Below, in pieces: positions 7,649 through 14,588 of a stretch of DNA of 37,107 nt. Origin of the DNA: Lachnospiraceae bacterium (GTDB lineage Bacteria; Bacillota; Clostridia; Lachnospirales; Lachnospiraceae); NCBI GenBank assembly GCA_011960625.1, contig BLMJ01000224.1:161523-198629 (forward strand), given 5' to 3'. The translations under genes and the position numbers were made by a program. The notes below the pieces were generated by a model that was not told where the DNA came from, did no database searches, and saw nothing but the letters and a program-made list of their open reading frames with translations. The number at the start of each line of letters is the position of its first letter. Positions within the stretch are counted from its first letter, which is position 1.

Positions 7649-8860
7649 TTACTCAAAACATTTTTTGATTATTTCAATGACCTGCTTCTGCTGTTCAATT
7701 GTCATTTTATTATCACTAGGCAGACACAAGCCCCTATGAAAAATATCCCGTCCCACATCTATTTCTTTTTCTTCTCTGCAAACAAATCTATTCGTCCTAT
7801 ATATTGGCTGCATATGCATCGGTTTCCAGATTGGCCGTCCTTCTGCATTATATCGATTCAAAACCTCTAAGATTTCTGACGGACAACTTTTATGACGTTC
7901 TCTTGAGTACAATACCTCACAATCACTTCTCACCTGTCTGCACATAGCAGCCTCATCAATGAGCATACAAGACAGCCAGTAGTTTGGCTCACTCTTCGCT
8001 TCATCAAAGGGATTCATACGAACTGGCAACCCCTGAAGCCCTTCTTTATATCTCCTATAGATCGTTTTTTTCTGCTCAATATGCTCTTTCAGATATGAAT
8101 ACTGTCCCCGCACAATGCCAGCCACAACATTGCTCATACGGTAATTGTATCCCAACTCCTCATGCTGATACCACGGTGCATTTTCTCTGGACTGTGTTGA
8201 CCATTTGCGTACTTTATCAGCCGCAGCTTTATCGTCTGTCAACAACATCCCTCCTGTAGAACCTGTAATAATCTTATTTCCGTTATAAGAAATAGTATTA
8301 TATTTTCCGAAAGTTCCTGTCTGTACACCTTTATAAGTGGCGCCAAGGGACTCGGCTGCATCCTCAATAATAATGGCTCCATACCTTTCACAAACTTTCT
8401 TAATTTCATCAATTTTTCCAGGTACACCGTATAAATGTGCAACCACCACGACCTTTACATCTGGATATAGTTCAAAAGCCCTTGCTAAAGCAATCGGGTC
8501 CATATTCCAGGTATCATATTCTGTATCAATAAAAATCGGAATACCACCTTCATACACAACTGGATTCACAGTGGCGTCGAAGGTCATATCTGAACAAAAT
8601 ACCTTTGTCCCTGTTTTCACACCCGCTAGCTTTACCGCCATATGGAGTGCAGCAGTTCCCGATGATAATGCAACTGCATAGTTACATCCAATTACCTCAC
8701 AAGCCATTCTCTCTATTTCATTAATATTCCTTCCTACTGTAGACATCCAGTTCGTCTCATATGCATCTTTCACATATTCAATTTCCGGACCATGCATAGT
8801 CGGAGATGAAAGCCACACCTTTGATTCAAATGGCTCTATACCATTCCTGTTCGTAAACAT
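7649..8860 (-). CDS. DegT/DnrJ/EryC1/StrS family PLP sugar aminotransferase (operon A copy)
   Basis: A 403-residue aminotransferase converting a keto-sugar nucleotide to an amino sugar. It contains EDAAESLGATY (Asp167 contacts the PLP nitrogen) and SYNGNKIITGSTGG with the PLP lysine at 196. It fits the PglE-type step that makes UDP-4-amino-sugars before PglD acetylation and PglC transfer; all three activities are coded nearby. The protein is strikingly like the operon B copy at 24938-26185 (about 85% by eye). They differ mainly near the C-terminus, where B has an extra glycine/serine-rich stretch. The duplication points to recombination between the loci. Confidence 0.92.
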   Translation of the reverse strand: MFTNRNGIEPFESKVWLSSPTMHGPEIEYVKDAYETNWMSTVGRNINEIERMACEVIGCNYAVALSSGTAALHMAVKLAGVKTGTKVFCSDMTFDATVNPVVYEGGIPIFIDTEYDTWNMDPIALARAFELYPDVKVVVVAHLYGVPGKIDEIKKVCERYGAIIIEDAAESLGATYKGVQTGTFGKYNTISYNGNKIITGSTGGMLLTDDKAAADKVRKWSTQSRENAPWYQHEELGYNYRMSNVVAGIVRGQYSYLKEHIEQKKTIYRRYKEGLQGLPVRMNPFDEAKSEPNYWLSCMLIDEAAMCRQVRSDCEVLYSRERHKSCPSEILEVLNRYNAEGRPIWKPMHMQPIYRTNRFVCREEKEIDVGRDIFHRGLCLPSDNKMTIEQQKQVIEIIKKCFE

Positions 8861-8878
8861 TTTATTCGTCCTTCTTTC

Positions 8879-9400
8879 TCATCCCACTTCTCTATCTTCC
8901 TTCAGTTTTATCCCTAAATAAATCTTCCGCTTCTCTCCTAAAAATTCCTGTTCCACACAGACATACCTCTTTCTAAGTCTTTGCCTTATAATATTGCTTA
9001 GATACACTCCCACAGCTCCATCTGCCTTCACAATCGTGCCTTCACAATCCACCTCCACTAAAGAGCGCCTAACGATATGGTCCTCATTCTGAACATTTTT
9101 CAAAAACTCCTCTTCCTCACCGGATACGCTGAAAAATGTATTCTTCTCGTCGCCTAATAGTTTCGTAAGTCTTGGAATCCTCTTCAACTCAAAAAACAGC
9201 CTTCTCGGATCATCTGTCACCACAAAAATATATGCCGGGAACAGCGGACGCAGGAATATTTCGTATCCTTTATCCGTCTTCCTGACACATTCCCGGTTCA
9301 TGCAAAAACATTCCTCATATTGTTCTTTTGAAACCATTTTATCAATTAAATTTACCAGTTTCTCTTCGCCCCCGGTCTGGGTCTGAATCACATACCACAT
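8879..9400 (-). CDS. loaP: LoaP-like specialised NusG transcription antiterminator
   Basis: A 173-residue NusG paralogue. The start MWYVIQTQTGGEEKLV is typical of LoaP proteins, and LRPLFPAYIFVV is the signature of the NusG N-terminal domain. The C-terminal part only loosely resembles a KOW domain (about 125-170), so it is more diverged there than the neighbouring NusG-like protein. An upstream in-frame extension of 37 codons has no family similarity; the ATG at 9400 has an AGGTGAAGG site. LoaP-type proteins bind RNA polymerase and a leader RNA hairpin to allow readthrough of terminators in long biosynthetic operons. Here it is the second gene of operon A, so it probably acts on the same transcript. 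Confidence 0.85.
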   Translation of the reverse strand: MWYVIQTQTGGEEKLVNLIDKMVSKEQYEECFCMNRECVRKTDKGYEIFLRPLFPAYIFVVTDDPRRLFFELKRIPRLTKLLGDEKNTFFSVSGEEEEFLKNVQNEDHIVRRSLVEVDCEGTIVKADGAVGVYLSNIIRQRLRKRYVCVEQEFLGEKRKIYLGIKLKEDREVG

Positions 9401-9576
9401 ACCTTCACCTCTTTGCCCCCAACAGGGTATGCTTCGCCATATCCACAGCCTGCCAAGCTCTGAACCCTTATAATTATCCCTTTTGGGTATACCTCTATTA
9501 CAAACTCCCATCTGACCATGGCCTTGACCACAGCCAGACGTTATGAATCTGTCTTTCTTAGCTCTTACAGCTATTT
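9401..9576 (-). other. Intergenic leader between the two NusG-family genes, possibly structured
   Basis: 176 bases without a credible gene. The minus-strand RNA would contain GTCTGGCTGTGG and CCATGGTCAGAT, which can form a hairpin with internal loops. Further down, AGGGT and ACCCT bracket a GC-richer stretch before the loaP ribosome site. LoaP is known to act through an RNA hairpin near its own operon start, so this is the first place to look for one. The folding was done by eye only. Confidence 0.25.
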
Positions 9577-10149
9577 TTAACTCTTCTCCACAATCTCAAG
9601 TCCCGCCGGAACAGTTCCTGATACAGCCAGAATATTTTTAAGTGCAGCGGTTTCTGGAACTTCAAGCCTCGCTAACCTTTTATGCCTGTCAATTCTACAT
9701 ATTCTCTCTTCCATTCCCCTAAGAGGCCCTTCTGTAACCTGGGTAATCCCATCCCGAATCACACCTCTCGACATACTGAGATGGTGCACCTCCCCATACA
9801 AAGACCTAAGGAATATTTCCACACTCTTTTTTACGGGAAGAATTGCTCCACACTCCTTAATCAATTCTTTCGTACCTTCAAACTTCCTCAATTCCTCCGT
9901 GAGTTTCTCTTCATCATTGCTTGCCAAGAATATGCAAGCCGGAAACATCAACTGTTTCTCCAAATGCCACTCGCCTTGAAACCTACGCATTCTGTCATAA
10001 GTGAAAACAAATGCATCTGTTAAAACCGTTTCAGGCACATTTCTCCGGCAAATATACAGCGTCTTCCATTCATCTTGTTCCTGACAATGGAGTAAATACC
10101 AGATAACGCTCACTCCCTTCGCAGAGTAAACTACTCTACGAAAATTCAT
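9577..10149 (-). CDS. NusG-like (UpxY/LoaP-type) antiterminator heading operon A
   Basis: A NusG-family regulator of about 175-190 residues. The N-terminal domain has WYLLHC, FQGEWHLEKQLMFPACIF, and the KOW domain has VTEGPLRGMEERICRIDRHKRLARLEV, ending GLEIVEKS. It is about two-thirds identical to the first gene of operon B. The reading frame is open from an ATG at 10149, but this lies in the inner flank of the recombination-like site and the first ~14 codons have no family counterpart. Likelier starts are the GTG at 10113-10111, or the ATC just before WYLL, which is 8 nt from AAGGGAG and matches where NusG proteins begin. It is expected to promote elongation through the operon, as UpxY proteins do in Bacteroides capsule loci. 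Confidence 0.82.
   Translation of the reverse strand: MNFRRVVYSAKGVSVIWYLLHCQEQDEWKTLYICRRNVPETVLTDAFVFTYDRMRRFQGEWHLEKQLMFPACIFLASNDEEKLTEELRKFEGTKELIKECGAILPVKKSVEIFLRSLYGEVHHLSMSRGVIRDGITQVTEGPLRGMEERICRIDRHKRLARLEVPETAALKNILAVSGTVPAGLEIVEKS
10118..10141. repeat. Left inversion-type site, locus 1
   Basis: A 24-bp site with 9-bp imperfect palindromic arms (CGCAGAGTA and TACTCTACG) around a central AAC. It matches the reverse complement of 10360-10383 at 22 of 24 positions, centre included. It overlaps the 5' end of the NusG-like gene. Confidence 0.75.
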
Positions 10150-10308
10150 TGATTATTCTTGGGATATAATTTAAGAAAATTCGAAAAAAATACAGATTAT
10201 ATTAAGTAAATAATCAAAGTATAATGAATATAATTCAATTAGACTCTAAATATTCACCGCTAACTCATGGCAAATGTTGACAAAAACTCTCTAAAAGTAA
10301 TTTAGGTA

Positions 10309-10337
10309 TTGAATTATTTAATTAAGATAGTTATAAT
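10309..10337 (+). promoter_or_regulatory. Promoter inside locus 1 segment, pointing away from operon A
   Basis: TTGAAT at 10309-10314, 17-bp spacer, TATAAT at 10332-10337. A TTGACA further upstream (10277-10282) has no good -10 partner. A short CTAAA-AGTAA-TTTAG palindrome at 10291-10305 could be an operator. As oriented, transcription would run through the right site and become antisense to the end of operon B. Confidence 0.7.
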
Positions 10338-10359
10338 GAATATGCTATTTGAAAAAAAG

Positions 10360-10383
10360 TCTTAGAGTAGTTTACTCTACGAA
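10360..10383. repeat. Right inversion-type site, locus 1
   Basis: A partner of 10118-10141 in inverted orientation: arms TAGAGTA and TACTCTACG around a central GTT, the complement of the AAC in the left site. Confidence 0.75.
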
Positions 10384-10392
10384 AATTTATAA

Positions 10393-10434
10393 TAAAAAAG
10401 ACTGTTGTACCAGAAATTTTCTACTACAACAATC
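10393..10434 (-). terminator. Intrinsic terminator at the end of operon B
   Basis: Stem 10400-10409 with 10425-10434 (one G-U type pair), followed on the minus strand by six T. It lies after the fnlB stop and before the operon A promoter segment, so it insulates operon A from operon B readthrough. On the plus strand the hairpin lacks a T run. Confidence 0.75.
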
Positions 10435-10508
10435 CTCTTAAAATAGTATCTTATAAAACGTTTAATTACTCTATTAGCTATTCTCTCTTATATCTCATCT
10501 TGGTAAAC

Positions 10509-11705
10509 TCACACTGGTTCTCCGAATGTATCTGGATGTCCCGGATCAAATACCTCATTGCAGACCATAACCGTCACCAGCTCCTCGGTATCACTCAGAT
10601 TGATAATATTATGCGTCCAGCCAGGAATCATGTACACGGCTTCAATCTTATCCCCAGAAACTTCAAACTCAACCATCTCTCCGGTATTAATGTTCCGTTC
10701 CTTAATCAGACCGTGACCGTGGATAACGATAAACTGCTCCCACTTGCTGTTGTGCCAGTGCTGGCCCTTTGTGATGCCCGGTTTGCTGATATTGATGCTC
10801 ACCTGGCCGCAATCGGCAGTATGCATCAGTTCCGTAAAACTGCCACGATTATCCACATTCATCTTCATCGCATACTTGAACTTATCTGTGGGCAGGTAAG
10901 ATAGATAGAGTGAAAACAGTTTCTTCGCAAAGCTTCCTTCCGGCATCTTCGGCATCATCAGACTAGCGGGCTGCTGCTTGAATTCTCCCAGCAGGTCTAC
11001 GATCTCACCGAGTGTCACCTTATGCGTCACCGGCACGCAGCAATAGCGACCAGCAGGGTCAAGTACCGTTTCCACACCATCAAACTCACAGTGCTGTTCC
11101 TTACCCTCGAGAAGATCAAACATACCCTCTACGAGATCATCAATGTACAAGACCTCCAGCTCTGTGCTTCTATCATTTACAGTGAAAGGCTCGTCATTTG
11201 CAACCGCCCAGCAGAAGGTGGAAATTGCGCTGTTGTACTTTGGTCTGGAGTGCCCCATCAGATTAGCGAAGCGGTAAACATATACCGTGGTGCCAGTTTC
11301 TTCTCCGTACTGGAAGAACAACTCCTCACCCGCTTTTTTGCTTCTTCCATACTCACTGTTGCCAAATCTTCCTGCCAAAGTCGCCTGCACAGAGGATGAG
11401 AGCATAATGCCGGCTTTGTTATTATATTTTTTCAGTGTATCCAAAAGCGTGGAGGCAAAACCGAAATTACCTTTCATGAAGTCTTCCGGATTCTCAGGAC
11501 GATTCACACCGGCAAGATTAAACACGAAGTCTGCTTTAGAACAATACTCCTCCAATTGCTCTGGTGTGGAATCCAGATCGTATTCATATATTTCATCAAT
11601 ATGGATATTCTGCCTGGTTATGTTTTTGTTATCGCGGATATTCTTCAGATTATTGCAAAGGGCTGTTCCCACCATTCCCTTTGCGCCTGTCATCAATATG
11701 TTCAT
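10509..11705 (-). CDS. fnlB: CapF/WbjC/FnlB-type bifunctional reductase with C-terminal cupin
   Basis: A 398-residue enzyme of UDP-N-acetyl-L-fucosamine synthesis. The N-terminal SDR domain has MTGAKGMVGTAL and YGRSKKAGEEL (Tyr-xxx-Lys catalytic pair). The C-terminal cupin has GITKGQHWHNSKWEQF and PGWTHNIINL, whose histidines and glutamate match the metal site of CapF. CapF epimerises (cupin) and reduces (SDR) the keto-sugar made by CapE/FnlA. The start at 11705 overlaps the previous stop (TGATG) and has GGAGG at 8 nt; a start 15 bp upstream is possible but worse placed. Last gene of operon B. Confidence 0.92.
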   Translation of the reverse strand: MNILMTGAKGMVGTALCNNLKNIRDNKNITRQNIHIDEIYEYDLDSTPEQLEEYCSKADFVFNLAGVNRPENPEDFMKGNFGFASTLLDTLKKYNNKAGIMLSSSVQATLAGRFGNSEYGRSKKAGEELFFQYGEETGTTVYVYRFANLMGHSRPKYNSAISTFCWAVANDEPFTVNDRSTELEVLYIDDLVEGMFDLLEGKEQHCEFDGVETVLDPAGRYCCVPVTHKVTLGEIVDLLGEFKQQPASLMMPKMPEGSFAKKLFSLYLSYLPTDKFKYAMKMNVDNRGSFTELMHTADCGQVSINISKPGITKGQHWHNSKWEQFIVIHGHGLIKERNINTGEMVEFEVSGDKIEAVYMIPGWTHNIINLSDTEELVTVMVCNEVFDPGHPDTFGEPV

Positions 11706-12871
11706 CAGAATTTCCTCCAAACCATTTTATTGACTACATTCACATATCCCTGGATAATCCGTACCACCTTCATGGATACATTTTCGTCCACATAGTCAGG
11801 GCAGGGATTGCCTAGAATGCCCTTCTTCTTCATGTCAATCGCCATATCCGTCGCCTGCAGCAACTCATTTGTGGATATGCCGGCCAGGATAAAATTGCCT
11901 GCCTCCAATGCTTCCGGACGCTCTGTACTTGTCCTGACGCACACAGCCGCAATCGGATGACCGATGGAGAGATAAAAGCTGCTCTCTTCTGGCAATGTAC
12001 CGGAATCGGATACGATAGCTAGCGCATTCATCTGCAGGCAGTTGTAATCATTGAATCCCAGCGGCTCATTCACTCGCACACGAGGGTCGAGTTTGAACCC
12101 GGACACCTCCAGTTTCTTTCGTGATCTCGGATGGCAGGAATACAGGACCGGCATATCGTATTTCTCTGCCAGTGCATTGATTGCATTGAAAAGGGATGTA
12201 AAGTTTTTGTCTGTATCTATATTCTCTTCACGGTGGGCTGAAAGCAGGATATAGTGATCCCTTTCAAGTCCCAGCCTCTCCAACACATCGGAAGCCTTGA
12301 TCTTATCCAGCGCCCCACGCAAAACCTCTGCCATGGGAGAACCGGTCACATACGTTCTCTCTTTTGGCATTCCCATCTCGTGAAGATACTTTCGTGCGGC
12401 TTCCGAATATGGAAGATTTACATCCGAAATCACGTCCACGATACGCCTATTGGTCTCCTCCGGCAAACATTCATCTTTGCAGCGGTTACCGGCTTCCATG
12501 TGGAAGATTGGGATATGCAGACGTTTGGCACTTATGGCAGACAAACAAGAGTTAGTATCTCCAAGCACCAGAAGCGCATCTGGCTTAATCTCTGTCATCA
12601 GTTCATAGCTTCGGGCGATCACGTTGCCGCAGGTCCGACCGAGATTGTCACCCACCACGTTCAGATATACATCCGGTCCGCCGAGGTCAAAATCTGCCCA
12701 GAATACATCATTCAGATTCTTATCGTAGTTCTGCCCTGTGTGTGCCACACAGCAATCGAAATATTCGCGGCAACGCTTTATTGTGGCGGCTAAGCGGATT
12801 ATCTCAGGTCTCGTACCGACGATGACAAGGAGCTTTATTGCTCCGTTGTTTTTCCAGTTGTAATTGTACAT
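11705..12871 (-). CDS. fnlC: CapG/WbjD/FnlC-type UDP-HexNAc 2-epimerase
   Basis: A 388-residue non-hydrolysing UDP-GlcNAc 2-epimerase family enzyme, predicted to make UDP-L-FucNAc in the last step of the pathway. Motifs include VGTRPEIIRL, HTGQNYD, LGDTNS, FHMEAGNRC, EETNRRIVD, LSAHREEN and SDSGTLPEESS. The ATG at 12871 lies after the fnlA stop with GAGGAG upstream; an in-frame extension into fnlA is not conserved-looking. It overlaps fnlB by one base (TGATG). FnlA, FnlC and FnlB are consecutive, which supports the L-FucNAc assignment over plain WecB. Confidence 0.9.
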   Translation of the reverse strand: MYNYNWKNNGAIKLLVIVGTRPEIIRLAATIKRCREYFDCCVAHTGQNYDKNLNDVFWADFDLGGPDVYLNVVGDNLGRTCGNVIARSYELMTEIKPDALLVLGDTNSCLSAISAKRLHIPIFHMEAGNRCKDECLPEETNRRIVDVISDVNLPYSEAARKYLHEMGMPKERTYVTGSPMAEVLRGALDKIKASDVLERLGLERDHYILLSAHREENIDTDKNFTSLFNAINALAEKYDMPVLYSCHPRSRKKLEVSGFKLDPRVRVNEPLGFNDYNCLQMNALAIVSDSGTLPEESSFYLSIGHPIAAVCVRTSTERPEALEAGNFILAGISTNELLQATDMAIDMKKKGILGNPCPDYVDENVSMKVVRIIQGYVNVVNKMVWRKF

Positions 12872-12878
12872 TTGTTCA

Positions 12879-13913
12879 CTACTCCTCTGCAAGTCTCCTC
12901 TGAATATATTCCAAGGAAGCAATCGTATCAATAGTTTCCTCCAGATTCAATCTTCTGGTATTATTACTATTAAATTCAGTAAGCGTGTTTCTCTTTTCAT
13001 CGCCTTCCTTGAAGTACTTATCGTAGTTTAAACCACGGTTGTCCGCAGGAACTCGATAGAAATCACCCATGTCCACCGCTTTGGCGCATTCCTCGTTGGT
13101 GAGCAGAGTCTCGTACATCTTTTCGCCGTGACGGATGCCGATGGCCTTAATATCCTCCTTCTTTCCACCGAATAGTTCGCACACGGCTTCGGCCTGCGTC
13201 TGAATGGTGCAGGCAGGAGCTTTTTTGATAAGCAGATCGCCATTCTCCCCATGCTCAAAAGCAAAAAGTACCAGATCAACCGCTTCTTCCAGGCTCATAA
13301 TGAATCGTGTCATATTTGGCTCGGTCACTGTAATCAAATTACCCGCCTTGATCTGGTCAATCCATAAAGGAATGACTGAGCCACGACTGCACATAACATT
13401 GCCATAGCGAGTGCAGCATATCTTGGTTTTTCCAGACATACGGCTCTTCGCAATCGCCACTTTCTCATCTATGGCCTTGGTCATTCCCATAGAGTTGATG
13501 GGATATGCAGCCTTATCTGTAGACAAACATATAACGCACTCTACACCTTCTTCAATTGCCGCTGTCAGCACATTATCGGTTCCGATAACGTTCGTCTTGA
13601 CAGCTTCCATCGGAAAGAACTCACAGGAAGGCACCTGTTTGAGCGCTGCCGCGTGGAATATGTAGTCAACTCCATGCATGGTGGAACGAACAGAGTTTAA
13701 GTCACGTACATCTCCCATATAGAATTTGATTTTGTCAGCTACATCAGGCATTTTCGCCTGATATTCATGTCTCATATCATCTTGCTTCTTTTCGTCACGA
13801 GAGAAGATTCGGATTTCTCCGATGTCGGTACATAGAAAACGATTGAGAACTGCATTTCCAAATGAACCGGTACCTCCAGTGATTAACAGTGTTCTGTCTT
13901 TAAATAAACCCAT
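12879..13913 (-). CDS. fnlA: CapE/WbjB/FnlA-type UDP-GlcNAc 4,6-dehydratase/5-epimerase
   Basis: A 344-residue soluble extended SDR of the polysaccharide biosynthesis protein family. It has GGTGSFG (13-19), a substrate region STDKAAYPINSMGMTKA with the MxxxK variant of the catalytic pair usual in this family, and CTRYGNVMCSRGSV. It opens UDP-L-FucNAc synthesis from UDP-GlcNAc. The SD AAAGGAG precedes the ATG. The two genes downstream complete the pathway. It lacks the membrane domain of PglF-type dehydratases, so it is probably not the dehydratase for the diamino sugar suggested by the head of the operon. Confidence 0.92.
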   Translation of the reverse strand: MGLFKDRTLLITGGTGSFGNAVLNRFLCTDIGEIRIFSRDEKKQDDMRHEYQAKMPDVADKIKFYMGDVRDLNSVRSTMHGVDYIFHAAALKQVPSCEFFPMEAVKTNVIGTDNVLTAAIEEGVECVICLSTDKAAYPINSMGMTKAIDEKVAIAKSRMSGKTKICCTRYGNVMCSRGSVIPLWIDQIKAGNLITVTEPNMTRFIMSLEEAVDLVLFAFEHGENGDLLIKKAPACTIQTQAEAVCELFGGKKEDIKAIGIRHGEKMYETLLTNEECAKAVDMGDFYRVPADNRGLNYDKYFKEGDEKRNTLTEFNSNNTRRLNLEETIDTIASLEYIQRRLAEE

Positions 13914-13993
13914 TGTTTTTGGTCTCCTTTACATACACCTCAAAAATTGCAGACAAGCTTATCCATCCAATGAGAGAGTCTTGTCACTACCCA

Positions 13994-14545
13994 CTAAAAA
14001 TAGATCCCTTTTGAGTTGCCTTTGTATCCATAATGTTTCATAAGTGCTTTATCCTTCTCTTGTCCTTTCAAATGTCCAAGATGAAGTGATTCTTTTTGAA
14101 TTTTTTCGAAGTATTCTTCTGCGGTTTTTATCACTCTTGCAGGAATGCCTACAGCTACAGAATTATCAGGGATGTCTTTGCTTACAACAGCACCTGCTCC
14201 TATGACTACGTTGTTTCCAATGGTTACGCCTGGAAGGAGAATCACATCATTTCCGATATAAACATCATTTCCAATAGTAATAGGCTTGGTTATTTCAAGA
14301 TCCGGGATAAGATGTCTGTATAAAAGAGTCCCTCCATCATGAGTTATAAACTTTACTCCTGCAGTAATGTGTACATTTCGTCCAATCGTAATTATCCAAG
14401 GCTCTGTTCCCCACGAAATCCTTCCATATAAGTGTACCTCAGTCCCCCCCCCAAAGTTTACACCAATTTTCTTTGCATATTGCAGGGGCTTAAATTTTGA
14501 ATATATTTCCCGATAAAATATTCGCTTAATTTTTTGAAAACTCAT
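13994..14545 (-). CDS. Hexapeptide-repeat acetyltransferase, in frame across a G9 tract
   Basis: A 183-residue sugar O-acetyltransferase of the maltose/galactoside-acetyltransferase-like group. It shows [13 protein letters not shown] with the catalytic-type histidine, then [22 protein letters not shown], and ends with [10 protein letters not shown]. The ATG at 14545 has GGAGG 9 nt before it; the upstream ATG does not. A run of 9 G encodes Gly32-34 (VNFGGGTEV), so it is ON here and would be truncated after about 32 codons by a one-base change. It lies between flippase and FucNAc genes and probably decorates the operon B repeat unit. Confidence 0.87.
   Translation of the reverse strand: MSFQKIKRIFYREIYSKFKPLQYAKKIGVNFGGGTEVHLYGRISWGTEPWIITIGRNVHITAGVKFITHDGGTLLYRHLIPDLEITKPITIGNDVYIGNDVILLPGVTIGNNVVIGAGAVVSKDIPDNSVAVGIPARVIKTAEEYFEKIQKESLHLGHLKGQEKDKALMKHYGYKGNSKGIYF
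14444..14452 (-). repeat. G9 homopolymer in the operon B acetyltransferase
   Basis: Nine G on the coding strand encoding three glycines at codons 32-34; in frame as sequenced. Confidence 0.7.
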
Positions 14546-14588
14546 TTTTTGCGTCCTCCAAATTTTCATTAATCATTGCCAATTCTCA

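Larger units (their letters stand above)
10118..10383. repeat. Putative invertible promoter segment of operon A
   Basis: Two inverted 24-bp sites enclose 218 bp of AT-rich, gene-free DNA with a near-consensus promoter that currently reads rightward, away from operon A. Inverting the segment would place the promoter about 40 bases upstream of the NusG-like gene, reading into it. The same arrangement recurs at 26794-27058. No recombinase gene lies in the window, so the enzyme would act in trans. This accounts for most of the gene-free stretch 10150-10508; the rest is a terminator (10393-10434) and about 75 bases in which I see nothing. Confidence 0.7.
10276..10389. repeat. 114-bp block shared with locus 2
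   Basis: Nearly identical to 26951-27064 (five differences by eye). It spans TTGACA, the promoter, a leader with seven A residues and the right site. The other half of each segment is not similar between the loci. Confidence 0.8.

Noticed and set aside
9401-9511. N-terminal extension of the LoaP-like gene
   Set aside because: The 37 extra codons have no NusG similarity and the ATG at 9400 has a good ribosome site at the expected family start.
10118-10383. The four repeated sites as a CRISPR-like array
   Set aside because: Only two copies per locus, over 200 bp apart and inverted, with no cas genes.
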